Shown one piece after another: positions 12,205 through 20,510 of a stretch of 64,000 bases of DNA. The stretch covers positions 682,001-746,000 of the forward strand of contig NC_079257.1 of assembly GCF_947241705.1 (NCBI RefSeq). Reading direction: 5' to 3'. Origin of the DNA: Saccharomyces mikatae IFO 1815. Its lineage: Eukaryota; Ascomycota; Saccharomycetes; Saccharomycetales; Saccharomycetaceae. The notes beneath the pieces are model-generated. The model saw only the letters and a list, made by a program, of their open reading frames with translations. It ran no database searches and was not told the DNA's origin. Made by a program: the position numbers and the translations under genes. The number at the start of each line of letters is the position of its first letter. Positions within the stretch are counted from its first letter, which is position 1.

Positions 12205-12767
12205 CGCTATGAGTCATTAATGTATGCTATTTCTATACTTTTGGGTGTCTGTTGTACCTGGGAAATGGAGAGATAGCTTGAGCAATGCTCAGATTCATAT
12301 AGCTGACAATTTTATCTAGAAGTATGAGGTCAATATAACAACTTTTGTTTGGGTGTTTCAGATGGTAACTTCTTTTCAATTTAGTAACTCATTGTTTCTG
12401 TTCTTTTCCTTTCTTTTGCTTTGCAATTTTTTTTTTTCGACCACTGCACGGCTTACATATAAAAAACATAGGCCAGGAAGAAAAGAATGGCCGATAAATA
12501 CTGGCAAAGACAACGGAATAATACAAAAGTTTGAACTCTGCTGACACTAAGGTTCGCATTCCCCTGTAGCAGATCTTCAAGTTCCTTTTTCTCGTGCAAA
12601 ACTTTCTGTATATATGAATTTAAGTATATAAAATAATTATATCATTAATTCTATCCAGAAAGCTAGAATTGTCATTATATATGGGACGTGAGAGCAAGGG
12701 TTTGTTCTCTTTTATCCAGAGCAAAGACAGGGAGAGACCGTAGAGCTTTTTCATTTGCACAATGAGC
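12205..12767. promoter_or_regulatory. ERT1 promoter / THI2 3' region
   Basis: 563 bases without a gene. It holds a T12 tract near 12428-12439, a CCCCT stress-element-like pentamer near 12561, and a perfect small inverted repeat TGAGCA-A-TGCTCA at 12279-12291, about 75 bases before the ERT1 ATG. The repeat is in the right place for an operator but I do not recognise the factor. The THI2 3' end, with TATATA elements around 12610-12690, occupies the far side. Confidence 0.5.
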
Positions 12768-14114
12768 CTAATCCTGCATGGTATAAACATCCCTGTAAAA
12801 TTGTTCATTACATTTCAATTGTAGTTGCCAGTACCGCAGTTGGGAACATGAAAGTGTGGTATCTTGACAAGAGCAAAGTTGCTGCAATATCGTATCCTTC
12901 CAGTTATTTACGAGACGCTCCGTGACCAAGACATGTAACTCCGAGGTAAGTTCGTCCTGGTAAGGATCTTCGAACAAATCGGCATTGCCCAACAATTCGT
13001 TGCAATGGTACAGAACGTCTAAATCCTTTGTGTTGTTTATGATAAAGTTGACTAGCGGGTACATTGAAAACCTCAACAGTTTCTGTTGGAGAAACCACAC
13101 TCGCAGTAGTTTTGTCAAGTTAGGGCAGGTATATCCATGGATGATGACCAGCATTGTTATAGCTATGGATTGCCAATCGACGCAACTCCAGCGAGCAGTA
13201 CACTCTCGGAACAGGCATGAGGCCATATTGATGTCAGGGTCGTCAATAATTTTCCCCAAAAAGCGTATAAACTCTGTAGTTAACGAGTTCCTCATCTTGT
13301 TGATGAACCACGTCGTGTATTCTTGTCGGTTCAATATCATGTTCCCGTAGCAATTAAACCATAGGATCCCAAAGATCTTGCCCTGAATTATATCGATCAA
13401 AGAGGCATTGTCTTCTGGCGGCGATGACAGTGTATTAGTAGCGGTTTCGTCCGCTGAAGACATGGAATGACCTGGCGACGGCAGCTGGTCCGTAAGAGTA
13501 GCAGCAGGAGCAGTCGGATTGGCCTTGAACACCGAATAAGGCCCGTGCCTCGAGCAATTGGGGCTAATGATTGATATGTCCTTTTCCACCATGTTCAGCA
13601 GTTTGTCCAACTTCTTGTCAATATGTTTTTGATTGTAGTTTCTGTTTGCCGTGCTCCCAAAGACAGAAGCCACCGCATTGTTGTATATCTTCAATCTCCG
13701 CACACTTATGGTAAAAGTATTGTCACTGGGTAGCGCAGTGTCCTTGCTGACCTCCTGCGCGTTATCTTCACAATCACTTGTTGGGGGCGATAGTTGTCTA
13801 AAATGCGTCATTTCTTTAAACCTGGTTTTGGATATTTTCTGGCACACCGGCTTCGACTTACGAGCCTGTAATGAATTGATCAACGAATGCTTGCGTACTT
13901 TGTAGATATTCTCCTCTAACCACATAAGTCTAATGTCGTAACTGCAATTATCTCCATGTTTGGCGCACAACGAGCAAATGGGCCTATTCTCGTCACACCT
14001 CCGCTTCTTAAATCTGCATGCCCAGCATCCAGTAAACGTTCTTCCCTTAGTGGGGGGCGCCTTCGAAGATACCGCTAACTTCTTACCTCTCTGTTGTTTC
14101 TTACAATTGACCAT
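12768..14114 (-). CDS. THI2: Zn2Cys6 activator of thiamine biosynthesis genes
   Basis: 448 residues. The Zn2Cys6 cluster is close to the N-terminus: Cys30, 33, 40, 47, 50, 57 (spacing 2-6-6-2-6), with the basic loop RFKKRR between Cys33 and Cys40. A predicted linker follows, then an alpha-helical effector region with no enzymatic motif. Known role: works with Thi3 and Pdc2 to activate THI genes in low thiamine. Codon usage and GC content here look higher than in neighbours such as RRT2 or YBR259W. Its promoter is a repeat-rich 815-base spacer. Confidence 0.95.
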   Translation of the reverse strand: MVNCKKQQRGKKLAVSSKAPPTKGRTFTGCWACRFKKRRCDENRPICSLCAKHGDNCSYDIRLMWLEENIYKVRKHSLINSLQARKSKPVCQKISKTRFKEMTHFRQLSPPTSDCEDNAQEVSKDTALPSDNTFTISVRRLKIYNNAVASVFGSTANRNYNQKHIDKKLDKLLNMVEKDISIISPNCSRHGPYSVFKANPTAPAATLTDQLPSPGHSMSSADETATNTLSSPPEDNASLIDIIQGKIFGILWFNCYGNMILNRQEYTTWFINKMRNSLTTEFIRFLGKIIDDPDINMASCLFRECTARWSCVDWQSIAITMLVIIHGYTCPNLTKLLRVWFLQQKLLRFSMYPLVNFIINNTKDLDVLYHCNELLGNADLFEDPYQDELTSELHVLVTERLVNNWKDTILQQLCSCQDTTLSCSQLRYWQLQLKCNEQFYRDVYTMQD

Positions 14115-14298
14115 TGTGTTTGGTTGCTGGTATATATATATACTATATATATATACGTGGTATAATAAAGTAAAAACCCTTTGAAATGTGCAAAAATCTT
14201 GTAGTTCTAACCTGTAGAATGACCATTTCTACCGTTCCGACCGAAAAAGGTGCACTTATCATCTATAATATATATATATATGGAACATATATATATAA

Positions 14299-14352
14299 CT
14301 GCGTGAATCTAACTGTGCGAATCTGCTGCGCGAATCTAACTGCGAGTATGTG
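14299..14352 (+). repeat. Minisatellite of four 13-14-base units
   Basis: Four head-to-tail imperfect copies: 14299-14312, 14313-14325, 14326-14339 and 14340-14352. Units 1-3 share the core CTGNGNGAATCT, and unit 4 is more degenerate. Units 1 and 3 differ by one base (CTGCGTGAATCTAA versus CTGCGCGAATCTAA). Confidence 0.8.
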
Positions 14353-14740
14353 CGTGAGTCAAAAGACAGTGGTAAACGATACCCATCTGATGCAGAGGCT
14401 CGACTCTTCCATATCAGATACAGTACCATTTGGGTACAGATGCATCCGCATATTGGCTGGGAATGCGCATAACACTAAGTGCGCCAAGAGGGCGGCCCTT
14501 GTCTATTCTTTTTCTCGGCAGTTTTGCCGAATGCATTTATGCCGCTAAGAGGCAGAACCGAATATTGGGCTTAGCAAAGTATGCAGATAACCGCTCACGG
14601 ACTAGAGTCGGTTGACGCCCGGGCGATGTGTTCGGCTCGGCGGCACATGCCGTAGGTAAGCATCGCTTCCGCCACATGGAACAGTACTGCATTTGATTCG
14701 CTTTTTTACGTACGTATAATAGGCGTACACGACATGATTG

Positions 14741-14832
14741 CATATATATATATACACACACACATATATATATGGATATATACGTATACGTATATATATA
14801 TGTATATACTATATATATGTACATGTACATGT
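14741..14832. repeat. TA/CA microsatellite
   Basis: Alternating purine-pyrimidine DNA for about 90 bases: (TA)n, then (CA)n, then (TA)n broken by GTATAC steps and ending in ACATGTACATGTG. It can form cruciforms or Z-like DNA and is likely length-variable. It lies 98-189 bases past the YBR241C stop and so is probably in or near its mRNA 3' end. Confidence 0.85.
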
Positions 14833-14929
14833 GTCCATTTAGTCCTTTGTTGCAGGCAGGGAGAAGGAAAAGAAAAGAAATGAGTAGCTATAAATTTTTA
14901 AAGGGTCGGCGGCGTGAGGTAGGCGCGAC

Positions 14930-16396
14930 TCAGTAGCCGGCCCAGACGTCGCTGTATGTAGTCTTGCCCTTTGTCTCAGGTACCTTTTTGTACACGTATG
15001 TAGCAAATAGAGCAGCGATGGCAGCGAAGATCGCAAACACGTAGCCGCCCATGAGGCCGTGGCCTATGGGGAAGAGGTATCCGACGATGAAGGTGGCGAG
15101 CCAATTGCACACAGTACCGAAACTTTGGGCTGTGGCTGCATCGTGTGGATAGGACAGTTCTCCAATGATCAGGAAGGGAATGGGCCCCAGACCAATTGCG
15201 AAGGCGGCGATATACACAAAAGTGGCGGTGACCAACAGAAAAGATACGCTCATTGTGAGGCCCGCGCTGATAAGCAGCGACATGGCAGACATCAGGGCAG
15301 TGGAGGCAAGCAATAGCGGACGGCGGCCCACGTGGTCGATGATGGCGGAAGCTATGAGTGTGACGACGACATTGAGGATGGAGATGGCGAAGTTGACCTG
15401 AATCGAGTAGTCGGGCAGTATTTTGCCTATCACTTTTACACCGTAGAAGATAATAGAGTTGATGCCGCAGAATTGCTGGCAGGTCAGGATGGCCAATATA
15501 ACTGTGCGTGGTTTCCTGTAGGAGGAATCGGTTACGTATTTCCATAGCGTGGGTCCTGACCGAGTGTCTTCGGTTGACTCAGGGTCGCGGTTTTGGGCAT
15601 GGCTGCGCTGCCAGTCCTGAATTTCTTGCTTTGCCTGCAGGTACGTTCCTGCTCGTAACTTGAACAAAGAACTCTCAGCTTCGGTAAAATATCCGTGGTT
15701 TAGTAGCCATCTTGGAGACTCGTCCACCTTGAGCCAGACGAGAAGATTCACTACCGCAATCACGGAACCGGCAAAGAGAAGCCATCTCCAGTTGTACGAG
15801 TCCGCGTACTTGAGTGCCAAAGTCTGGGTCAGCAGAATCCCCAGGTTGATAGAAACCTGATTCATAGACCCCATGGCGCCTCTCCACTCCACAGGAGCAA
15901 TCTCGTTGATAAACAATGGCGTGATCACAATGGCGGTGCCGCAGGACATGCCCACCAGGAACCTGCCGAACAGTAACTGCAAGTACGAGTTCGAAAAGAA
16001 AAGTAGCAAGGACGAAATCATGCACATGACCGAGGCACCCATGCTCACATACTTTCTTCCGTATCGGTTGGCCCATTTACCAGCAAAATACGACCCGAAC
16101 AACCCTCCAATGCTAAATATAGATGTAACGGCACCGAATTGAGAGTCAGTTAATGCAATGCATTGCTTGAGTTTGTGCTGCCCAACCCAAGTGTCATCGT
16201 ATGAGATGTCCTCATTTGGCGTGTCAAATCTGGAGCACGATAGGAATTCTTGGGGGGCATTCAATTCTGCTATGTGGTATCCGTATTGGATAGACCCCAA
16301 ACAAGCAACTATCGTACCCAACAATAAGTGGTTTGTAAACGACGGTTTTTTCTTCCGAGAACCATCGTTAGGCATTAATCTTTCACTTTCAGCCAT
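14930..16396 (-). CDS. Major-facilitator sugar-transporter-like protein (YBR241C), VPS73 paralogue
   Basis: 488 residues with the 12-helix layout of the sugar porter family. Signatures in order are: a GRK motif after helix 2 (ANRYGRK), ESPRWLL before the central loop, QQFCGINSIIFYG in helix 7, DHVGRRPLL after helix 8, and PETKGKT at the C-terminal cytoplasmic end. The N-terminus is short and hydrophilic. Known: the yeast protein is placed at the vacuolar membrane and its paralogue Vps73 affects vacuolar sorting; no transported substrate is established. Family membership is firm, substrate unknown. Divergent from YBR242W across 608 bases. Confidence 0.92.
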   Translation of the reverse strand: MAESERLMPNDGSRKKKPSFTNHLLLGTIVACLGSIQYGYHIAELNAPQEFLSCSRFDTPNEDISYDDTWVGQHKLKQCIALTDSQFGAVTSIFSIGGLFGSYFAGKWANRYGRKYVSMGASVMCMISSLLLFFSNSYLQLLFGRFLVGMSCGTAIVITPLFINEIAPVEWRGAMGSMNQVSINLGILLTQTLALKYADSYNWRWLLFAGSVIAVVNLLVWLKVDESPRWLLNHGYFTEAESSLFKLRAGTYLQAKQEIQDWQRSHAQNRDPESTEDTRSGPTLWKYVTDSSYRKPRTVILAILTCQQFCGINSIIFYGVKVIGKILPDYSIQVNFAISILNVVVTLIASAIIDHVGRRPLLLASTALMSAMSLLISAGLTMSVSFLLVTATFVYIAAFAIGLGPIPFLIIGELSYPHDAATAQSFGTVCNWLATFIVGYLFPIGHGLMGGYVFAIFAAIAALFATYVYKKVPETKGKTTYSDVWAGY

Positions 16397-17004
16397 TGTT
16401 TTGTTTGTTATGTCTCAATATGTCTCTTTTATTGGTTGTTCTGGGAAGAAAAGAACTTGAGCAATTCTTATTCTCCTCTTATTCCCCTAAACTTGTTTCT
16501 TAATTAAGGGAAAAACCGCTTCATCATCCCCCACGCTTCATCTTTTTTCGGACAGCCTTACACTACATCTACAAAGTATAACTGCACAAGTATGTTAGTT
16601 AGACAGAGCCAACATCGGTCATTACACCGTTGATAATTCTGTCTTATTGTTAAACATAGAGCTTGCAGGTCGGTTTTTTCCCTCAACATTATATATTTAG
16701 GTAATTCATTTACGCTTTCCGTCAATCTACACGCTCGTCGCTTTTTTTCGGTCGTCAATTGTAAATTTTATTCTTTTGTTTGTTTAGGAAAGAAAAGAAT
16801 CACCAGAATTTGTAAAAGAAAAGTTCTAGACCAGAAATATGGGTTTATCGTACTTAGACAATACCACACAGTTTACTGGAGATTATAAGATCTGACATAC
16901 TGAATGGTTTTTTCCTCGAAAGAGTCCTTTTCTACTTCTAATACACCTTCACCATTTCTTTTATTTTCATAAAGAACAATCGTCAAGAATATTTACAGCA
17001 TATC
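16397..17004. promoter_or_regulatory. Divergent promoter YBR241C/YBR242W
   Basis: 608 bases without a gene. Pyrimidine- and purine-rich blocks alternate. One stress-element pentamer CCCCT (16484-16488) is present, which fits a mild stress or glucose-depletion response but is too short to prove it. No repeat, tRNA or LTR was seen. Confidence 0.5.
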
Positions 17005-17721
17005 ATGACAGCAACGGTCACAGATAAAAGGTCATGCCCTACTTCAATTGGAGCAGAAAAGACACATTTGACCACAGAATGGAAGCCTGAAGGCCAAGTT
17101 CCTCAATACGTAAAAAATGAACTTTCCAAACCTCATCCAAATTATATCCTAGCGTTTTTGAACGTTGTGCAGCAATTGAAAATTCAAAAGAGAACAGGCT
17201 ATCTTGATCTCGGTATCACTGAATGTGAAAGCATTTCAGATCACATGTACAGATTAAGCATAATTACAATGCTCATCAAGGACCCAAGGGTTAACCGCGA
17301 TAAATGTGTTCGGATCGCATTAGTACACGATATTGCCGAATCTTTGGTAGGCGATATCACTCCAGTTGATCCCATTGGGAAGGAAGAAAAACATCGTCGA
17401 GAATGGGAGACAATAAAGTATCTATGTAACGTTCTGATCAAGCCATACAATGTGATCGCAGCAAGAGAGATCATGGACGATTGGTTAGCTTATGAAAACA
17501 TAACTTCACTGGAGGCTAGGTATGTGAAAGATATCGATAAATATGAAATGCTTGTACAATGTTTTGAATACGAAAGGGAATATAAAGGAATGAAAAACTT
17601 TGAAGAGTTCTTTGGCGCTGTAGCTAACATTAAAACGGACGAAGTGAAGAGCTGGACCAATGACCTTGTTAAGCAGCGCCAAAACTTCTTTGCTGATTTG
17701 GCCCAATCTACAAATAAATAG
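17005..17721 (+). CDS. HD-domain 5'-deoxynucleotidase (YBR242W)
   Basis: 238 residues, the usual size of the YfbR/HDDC2 group. Metal-binding residues of the HD superfamily are visible: His80 (SDHMYRLS), His108-Asp109 (LVHDIAES) with nearby Glu112 and Asp117, and Asp178 (DIDKYEM). Known family reaction: removal of the 5' phosphate from deoxynucleoside monophosphates. YGL101W is the yeast paralogue. The upstream A/T-rich leader gives a clear first ATG. The gene converges on ALG7 with 73 bases between stops. Function is inferred from the intact active site. Confidence 0.92.
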   Translation: MTATVTDKRSCPTSIGAEKTHLTTEWKPEGQVPQYVKNELSKPHPNYILAFLNVVQQLKIQKRTGYLDLGITECESISDHMYRLSIITMLIKDPRVNRDKCVRIALVHDIAESLVGDITPVDPIGKEEKHRREWETIKYLCNVLIKPYNVIAAREIMDDWLAYENITSLEARYVKDIDKYEMLVQCFEYEREYKGMKNFEEFFGAVANIKTDEVKSWTNDLVKQRQNFFADLAQSTNK

Positions 17722-17794
17722 TTCCCATAAATACTTCAAATGTATCAACTTTTATGATCAAAAAAAATACAAAGTAAGTACCAATACATATTTT

Positions 17795-19141
17795 TTAACG
17801 TACAGTCCATAGATTGTCGTGCCCAAAAAGTATAGCACCTATTGCATGTCTCCCTATCAAAGCTAAGACCCCAATACAGAATTGCAACTGCAAGATCGTA
17901 TTACACAATTTGTCTTCCCTCATGGGTCCAAACCATACCAATGCCAAGTTTATCAGCGTCATATTAGAAATGCTTATCATTTCATTATTTTCATCAACTT
18001 CTACGTCGATCAAATTAAGGCAGTAAAGTAACTTCAAGATTGGTTTGAAAAAGGACTTTGGTGGTTCTTCCTTTAAATTTGTTCTTGACGGATACATCAA
18101 ACCATCCGTTTCGTTAAATTTAGGCAACCTGTGTCTTGGGCAAGGTACCAGCTTGAATAATTGAGGACAAGAATAAATAAAATTAACAATTTGAGGAATG
18201 AATAACAAGAGCATCGTCTTAGAAAAATGCCCTAATATCCCAACCACTGCAAACACCATACCAGCGAAATAGCAATATGTGTCACCCACAAACACTGTAG
18301 CAGGCCAACGGTTCCACTTCCATAGCGCCAGAGATACACCCAAGAAAGGGATAATCAAAACAGCAGAAAATCTATGGGAGTCCCTTGTGGCTAATGGGCC
18401 CATTGAAAAATACAATAAATCGTTCAATAATGCTAAAACGGCTAACACTATACACTGGCCGACCTCTAGACCATTAACGCCGGCTAAGATGTTGATAGAG
18501 TTAGGGCAAAAAATCGCCATTGCGGCCATATAAACATAATACCATAACCCTAGATCAACGCTAGTCTTTTTCAACCAGTGCTCCATAAACCCTGGAATAA
18601 GCACATGTGTGACGCCAAAATCCACATAATAAACCATTAACAATGGTATAGCCGCTATAGCAGGTAGGAAAAACTTGTGTCTCCAACGCAAATCAAATAA
18701 ATCATCCGCGACACCCAAGAGAACCGTACTTTCCAAGCAGAGGATAGCGCTCAAATATTCGGATAATTTGTCATGAGGAAAAATAGTAGAGTCCATATCC
18801 TTACCTTCAATCACTGATACATCACGATGACCGCCGCCTGAAGTGGTAATGACCATATACTTGTAGAAAATGAACGGTATATAAATGAACATAACAAATA
18901 AGTAAACTCCAGCAGGAATAGCTCCAATTGTTTCTGGAAGCACAGGACGACCAGGTTTACTTAAATCTTTACCAAATAGGCCTATTTTGATGAAGGATTT
19001 TCCCACTCGTGGAATTAACCAATCTGTAGCGAAATACCCTGCTATACCAAATCCAACCGCCGCAACAAGAGCGGATAGACCCTGACTTTTAGAATAGTAG
19101 AAAAAGCATGTGACCACTATAAATGAAAAAAATCGCAACAT
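17795..19141 (-). CDS. ALG7: UDP-GlcNAc:dolichyl-phosphate GlcNAc-1-phosphate transferase
   Basis: 448 residues, multi-spanning (about ten hydrophobic helices). Family motifs: LGVADDLFDLRWRHK (the Asp-Asp pair that positions Mg2+ and substrate), PNSINILAGVNGLE (the N-x-x-N-x-x-D/G-type loop), and FVGDTYCYFAGM. Known role: first committed step of dolichol-linked oligosaccharide assembly on the cytosolic face of the ER membrane, the target of tunicamycin. Essential in yeast. The start is the first ATG and is followed at once by a hydrophobic N-terminal helix. Divergent from GPX2. Confidence 0.97.
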   Translation of the reverse strand: MLRFFSFIVVTCFFYYSKSQGLSALVAAVGFGIAGYFATDWLIPRVGKSFIKIGLFGKDLSKPGRPVLPETIGAIPAGVYLFVMFIYIPFIFYKYMVITTSGGGHRDVSVIEGKDMDSTIFPHDKLSEYLSAILCLESTVLLGVADDLFDLRWRHKFFLPAIAAIPLLMVYYVDFGVTHVLIPGFMEHWLKKTSVDLGLWYYVYMAAMAIFCPNSINILAGVNGLEVGQCIVLAVLALLNDLLYFSMGPLATRDSHRFSAVLIIPFLGVSLALWKWNRWPATVFVGDTYCYFAGMVFAVVGILGHFSKTMLLLFIPQIVNFIYSCPQLFKLVPCPRHRLPKFNETDGLMYPSRTNLKEEPPKSFFKPILKLLYCLNLIDVEVDENNEMISISNMTLINLALVWFGPMREDKLCNTILQLQFCIGVLALIGRHAIGAILFGHDNLWTVR

Positions 19142-19608
19142 ATTGTATGCTTTTCGTTACCGTTGTGAGCGTTACTTTAACCAACTATTTCTTTATTTAC
19201 ATATTGAAAGTTTTATACACATATCACATATTATACTCTCCATTTTTCGCGCTGTTTAATAAGGCATTTTTCAAAGTTTGCAGGCAATAAAGGAAGATAT
19301 AAAGAGACATAAAACAGAATACGAAGGAATCCTGTAATAACGTGCATTCGATGTATTTGATGTCTTGTTAAAAATTCAAAAAATTGTTCTTTTCACCTCC
19401 ATATTAAGCATCAGCGGCATGTAGATACAAAAAATACTCAATACTATCCAAGGGAGGAACAGCGATATTACGTATAGACAATGCAACCAACATACACAAT
19501 TTTCAACAATCTTTGATAGGCCTTTCGTTTGTCGAAGTGTTCCATCATCTATTAGTGTCTTCTAAGAAACTTTCCTGGGAGCATTTGCATATTTTTTTGT
19601 ATGCTATT

Positions 19609-19618
19609 CGGCCGGCCG
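19609..19618. promoter_or_regulatory. GC palindrome, Skn7-like (or Rds1-like) site
   Basis: CGGCCGGCCG is a perfect palindrome containing GGCCGGC, a motif reported for Skn7, and also two overlapping CGGCCG units, the Rds1 motif. It lies 273 bases upstream of the GPX2 ATG. Since GPX2 is known to need Skn7 and Yap1 for oxidative-stress induction, Skn7 is the likelier reader; this is inference. Confidence 0.5.
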
Positions 19619-19629
19619 TATTTAGGTAA

Positions 19630-19636
19630 TTAGTAA
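19630..19636 (+). promoter_or_regulatory. Yap1-type site
   Basis: TTAGTAA matches the Yap1 response element TTASTAA. It starts 12 bases after the GC palindrome and about 255 bases before the GPX2 ATG, so the two could act as a composite oxidative-stress element. Confidence 0.6.
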
Positions 19637-19773
19637 TAGCGATGACAAAGAGTCGCTTGAGACTTCGGTATCTGCCACACGTATGAACGGCCTTCGTATT
19701 ATTATCTTCATAGTATCAGCCTCGTCGATCCTTCTATTTCAAGGCTGGGAAATCTTCTGCGCTACTTTTTTAG

Positions 19774-19781
19774 TATATAAA
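19774..19781 (+). promoter_or_regulatory. TATA box of GPX2
   Basis: TATATAAA fits TATAWAWR exactly and lies 110 bases before the ATG. This is normal spacing for a regulated, TATA-containing stress promoter. Confidence 0.65.
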
Positions 19782-19890
19782 TACGAACTAAACATTGCTA
19801 ACCCTTTGATGTAATAAAGCTCACTCAGATCTCTTTGTGCCGTTTAACCTTATCGAGAATAAAGCCGACGACAAAAAATAATAATTCGAA

Positions 19891-20379
19891 ATGTCAACCA
19901 CTTTTTACGATTTAGAATGCCAAGATAAGAAAGGTGAAACCTTTAAATTTGACCAATTGAAGGGAAAAGTAGTGCTTATAGTTAACGTTGCCTCCAAATG
20001 TGGGTTTACCCCACAATATAAAGAATTGGAGGCACTATACCAAAAGTATCATGATAAAGGGTTTGTTATTTTGGGGTTCCCATGTAATCAATTTGGGAAG
20101 CAAGAGCCGGGTTCTGATGAACAAATTACCGAATTTTGCCAATTGAATTATGGCGTTACATTCCCGATTATGAAGAAAATCGAAGTTAACGGAAATAATG
20201 CTGATCCTGTTTATAATTATTTGAAAAGTCAAAAATCAGGTTTACTAGGGTTCAAAGGCATCAAATGGAATTTCGAAAAATTTTTAATTGATTCAAATGG
20301 GAATATTGTCCAAAGATATTCTTCCTTAACAAAGCCAGCGTCCATAGACCAAGAAATCCAGAATTTGTTAAGAAAGTGA
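19891..20379 (+). CDS. GPX2: Thiol peroxidase of the glutathione-peroxidase family
   Basis: 162 residues, a single thioredoxin-fold domain. Peroxidatic Cys37 sits in VNVASKCGFTPQ; Gln71 follows FPCNQFGK; Trp126-Asn127 are in KWNFEKF, completing the catalytic tetrad. Cys83 in EFCQLN is placed as the resolving cysteine of atypical 2-Cys enzymes. It is an ordinary Cys enzyme, not a selenoprotein. Known role: reduces hydroperoxides using thioredoxin. The promoter carries Yap1- and Skn7-like sites. Of three yeast paralogues (GPX1, GPX2, HYR1), position between ALG7 and ISW1 marks this as GPX2. Confidence 0.96.
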   Translation: MSTTFYDLECQDKKGETFKFDQLKGKVVLIVNVASKCGFTPQYKELEALYQKYHDKGFVILGFPCNQFGKQEPGSDEQITEFCQLNYGVTFPIMKKIEVNGNNADPVYNYLKSQKSGLLGFKGIKWNFEKFLIDSNGNIVQRYSSLTKPASIDQEIQNLLRK

Positions 20380-20432
20380 ACGTTTTTGACTCCAAAAACC
20401 ATTCCGTCCAGAAAGTAAATAATACAATTATG

Positions 20433-20449
20433 TATTTTTATGTTTAGTA
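20433..20449 (+). other. Candidate replication origin (ARS consensus)
   Basis: TTTTATGTTTA at 20436-20446 matches WTTTAYRTTTW at all 11 positions. Over 20433-20449 the extended 17-base consensus matches at 16. It lies in the AT-rich 131-base gap between the converging GPX2 and ISW1 stops, a typical ARS setting. Sequence alone cannot show that it fires; most matches in a yeast genome are inactive. Confidence 0.4.
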
Positions 20450-20510
20450 TTTATCTCCTTCAGAAACATGTATGTTATATTGTAAAAATTCAGTTTTAAA
20501 GAACAAAAAG

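Larger units (their letters stand above)
14115..14929. promoter_or_regulatory. THI2 promoter / YBR241C 3' region, repeat- and CGG-rich
   Basis: 815 bases with no supported gene but much structure. It contains several (TA)n runs (about 14130-14155, 14265-14297), a 13-14-base minisatellite (14299-14352), and a TGAGTCA Gcn4-type heptamer (14355-14361). A conspicuously GC-richer block with many CGG/CCG triplets (about 14430-14690) follows, then a TA/CA microsatellite (14741-14832). The TGAGTCA lies 241 bases upstream of THI2. Confidence 0.55.
19142..19890. promoter_or_regulatory. Divergent promoter ALG7/GPX2
   Basis: 749 bases without a gene. Near GPX2 it holds a CGGCCGGCCG palindrome (19609-19618), a Yap1-type TTAGTAA (19630-19636) and a TATA box TATATAAA (19774-19781). 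I looked specifically for a tRNA here, by A/B boxes on both strands, and found none. The ALG7-proximal half is plain AT-rich sequence. Confidence 0.6.

Noticed and set aside
14537-14830. Minus-strand open frame of 97 codons rich in Tyr, Ile and Thr
   Set aside because: The C-terminus-proximal composition is produced by translating the TA/CA microsatellite; no domain or start context supports it.
19142-19890. A tRNA gene or LTR between ALG7 and GPX2
   Set aside because: I looked for A/B boxes and for LTR-like TG...CA ends on both strands and saw none.
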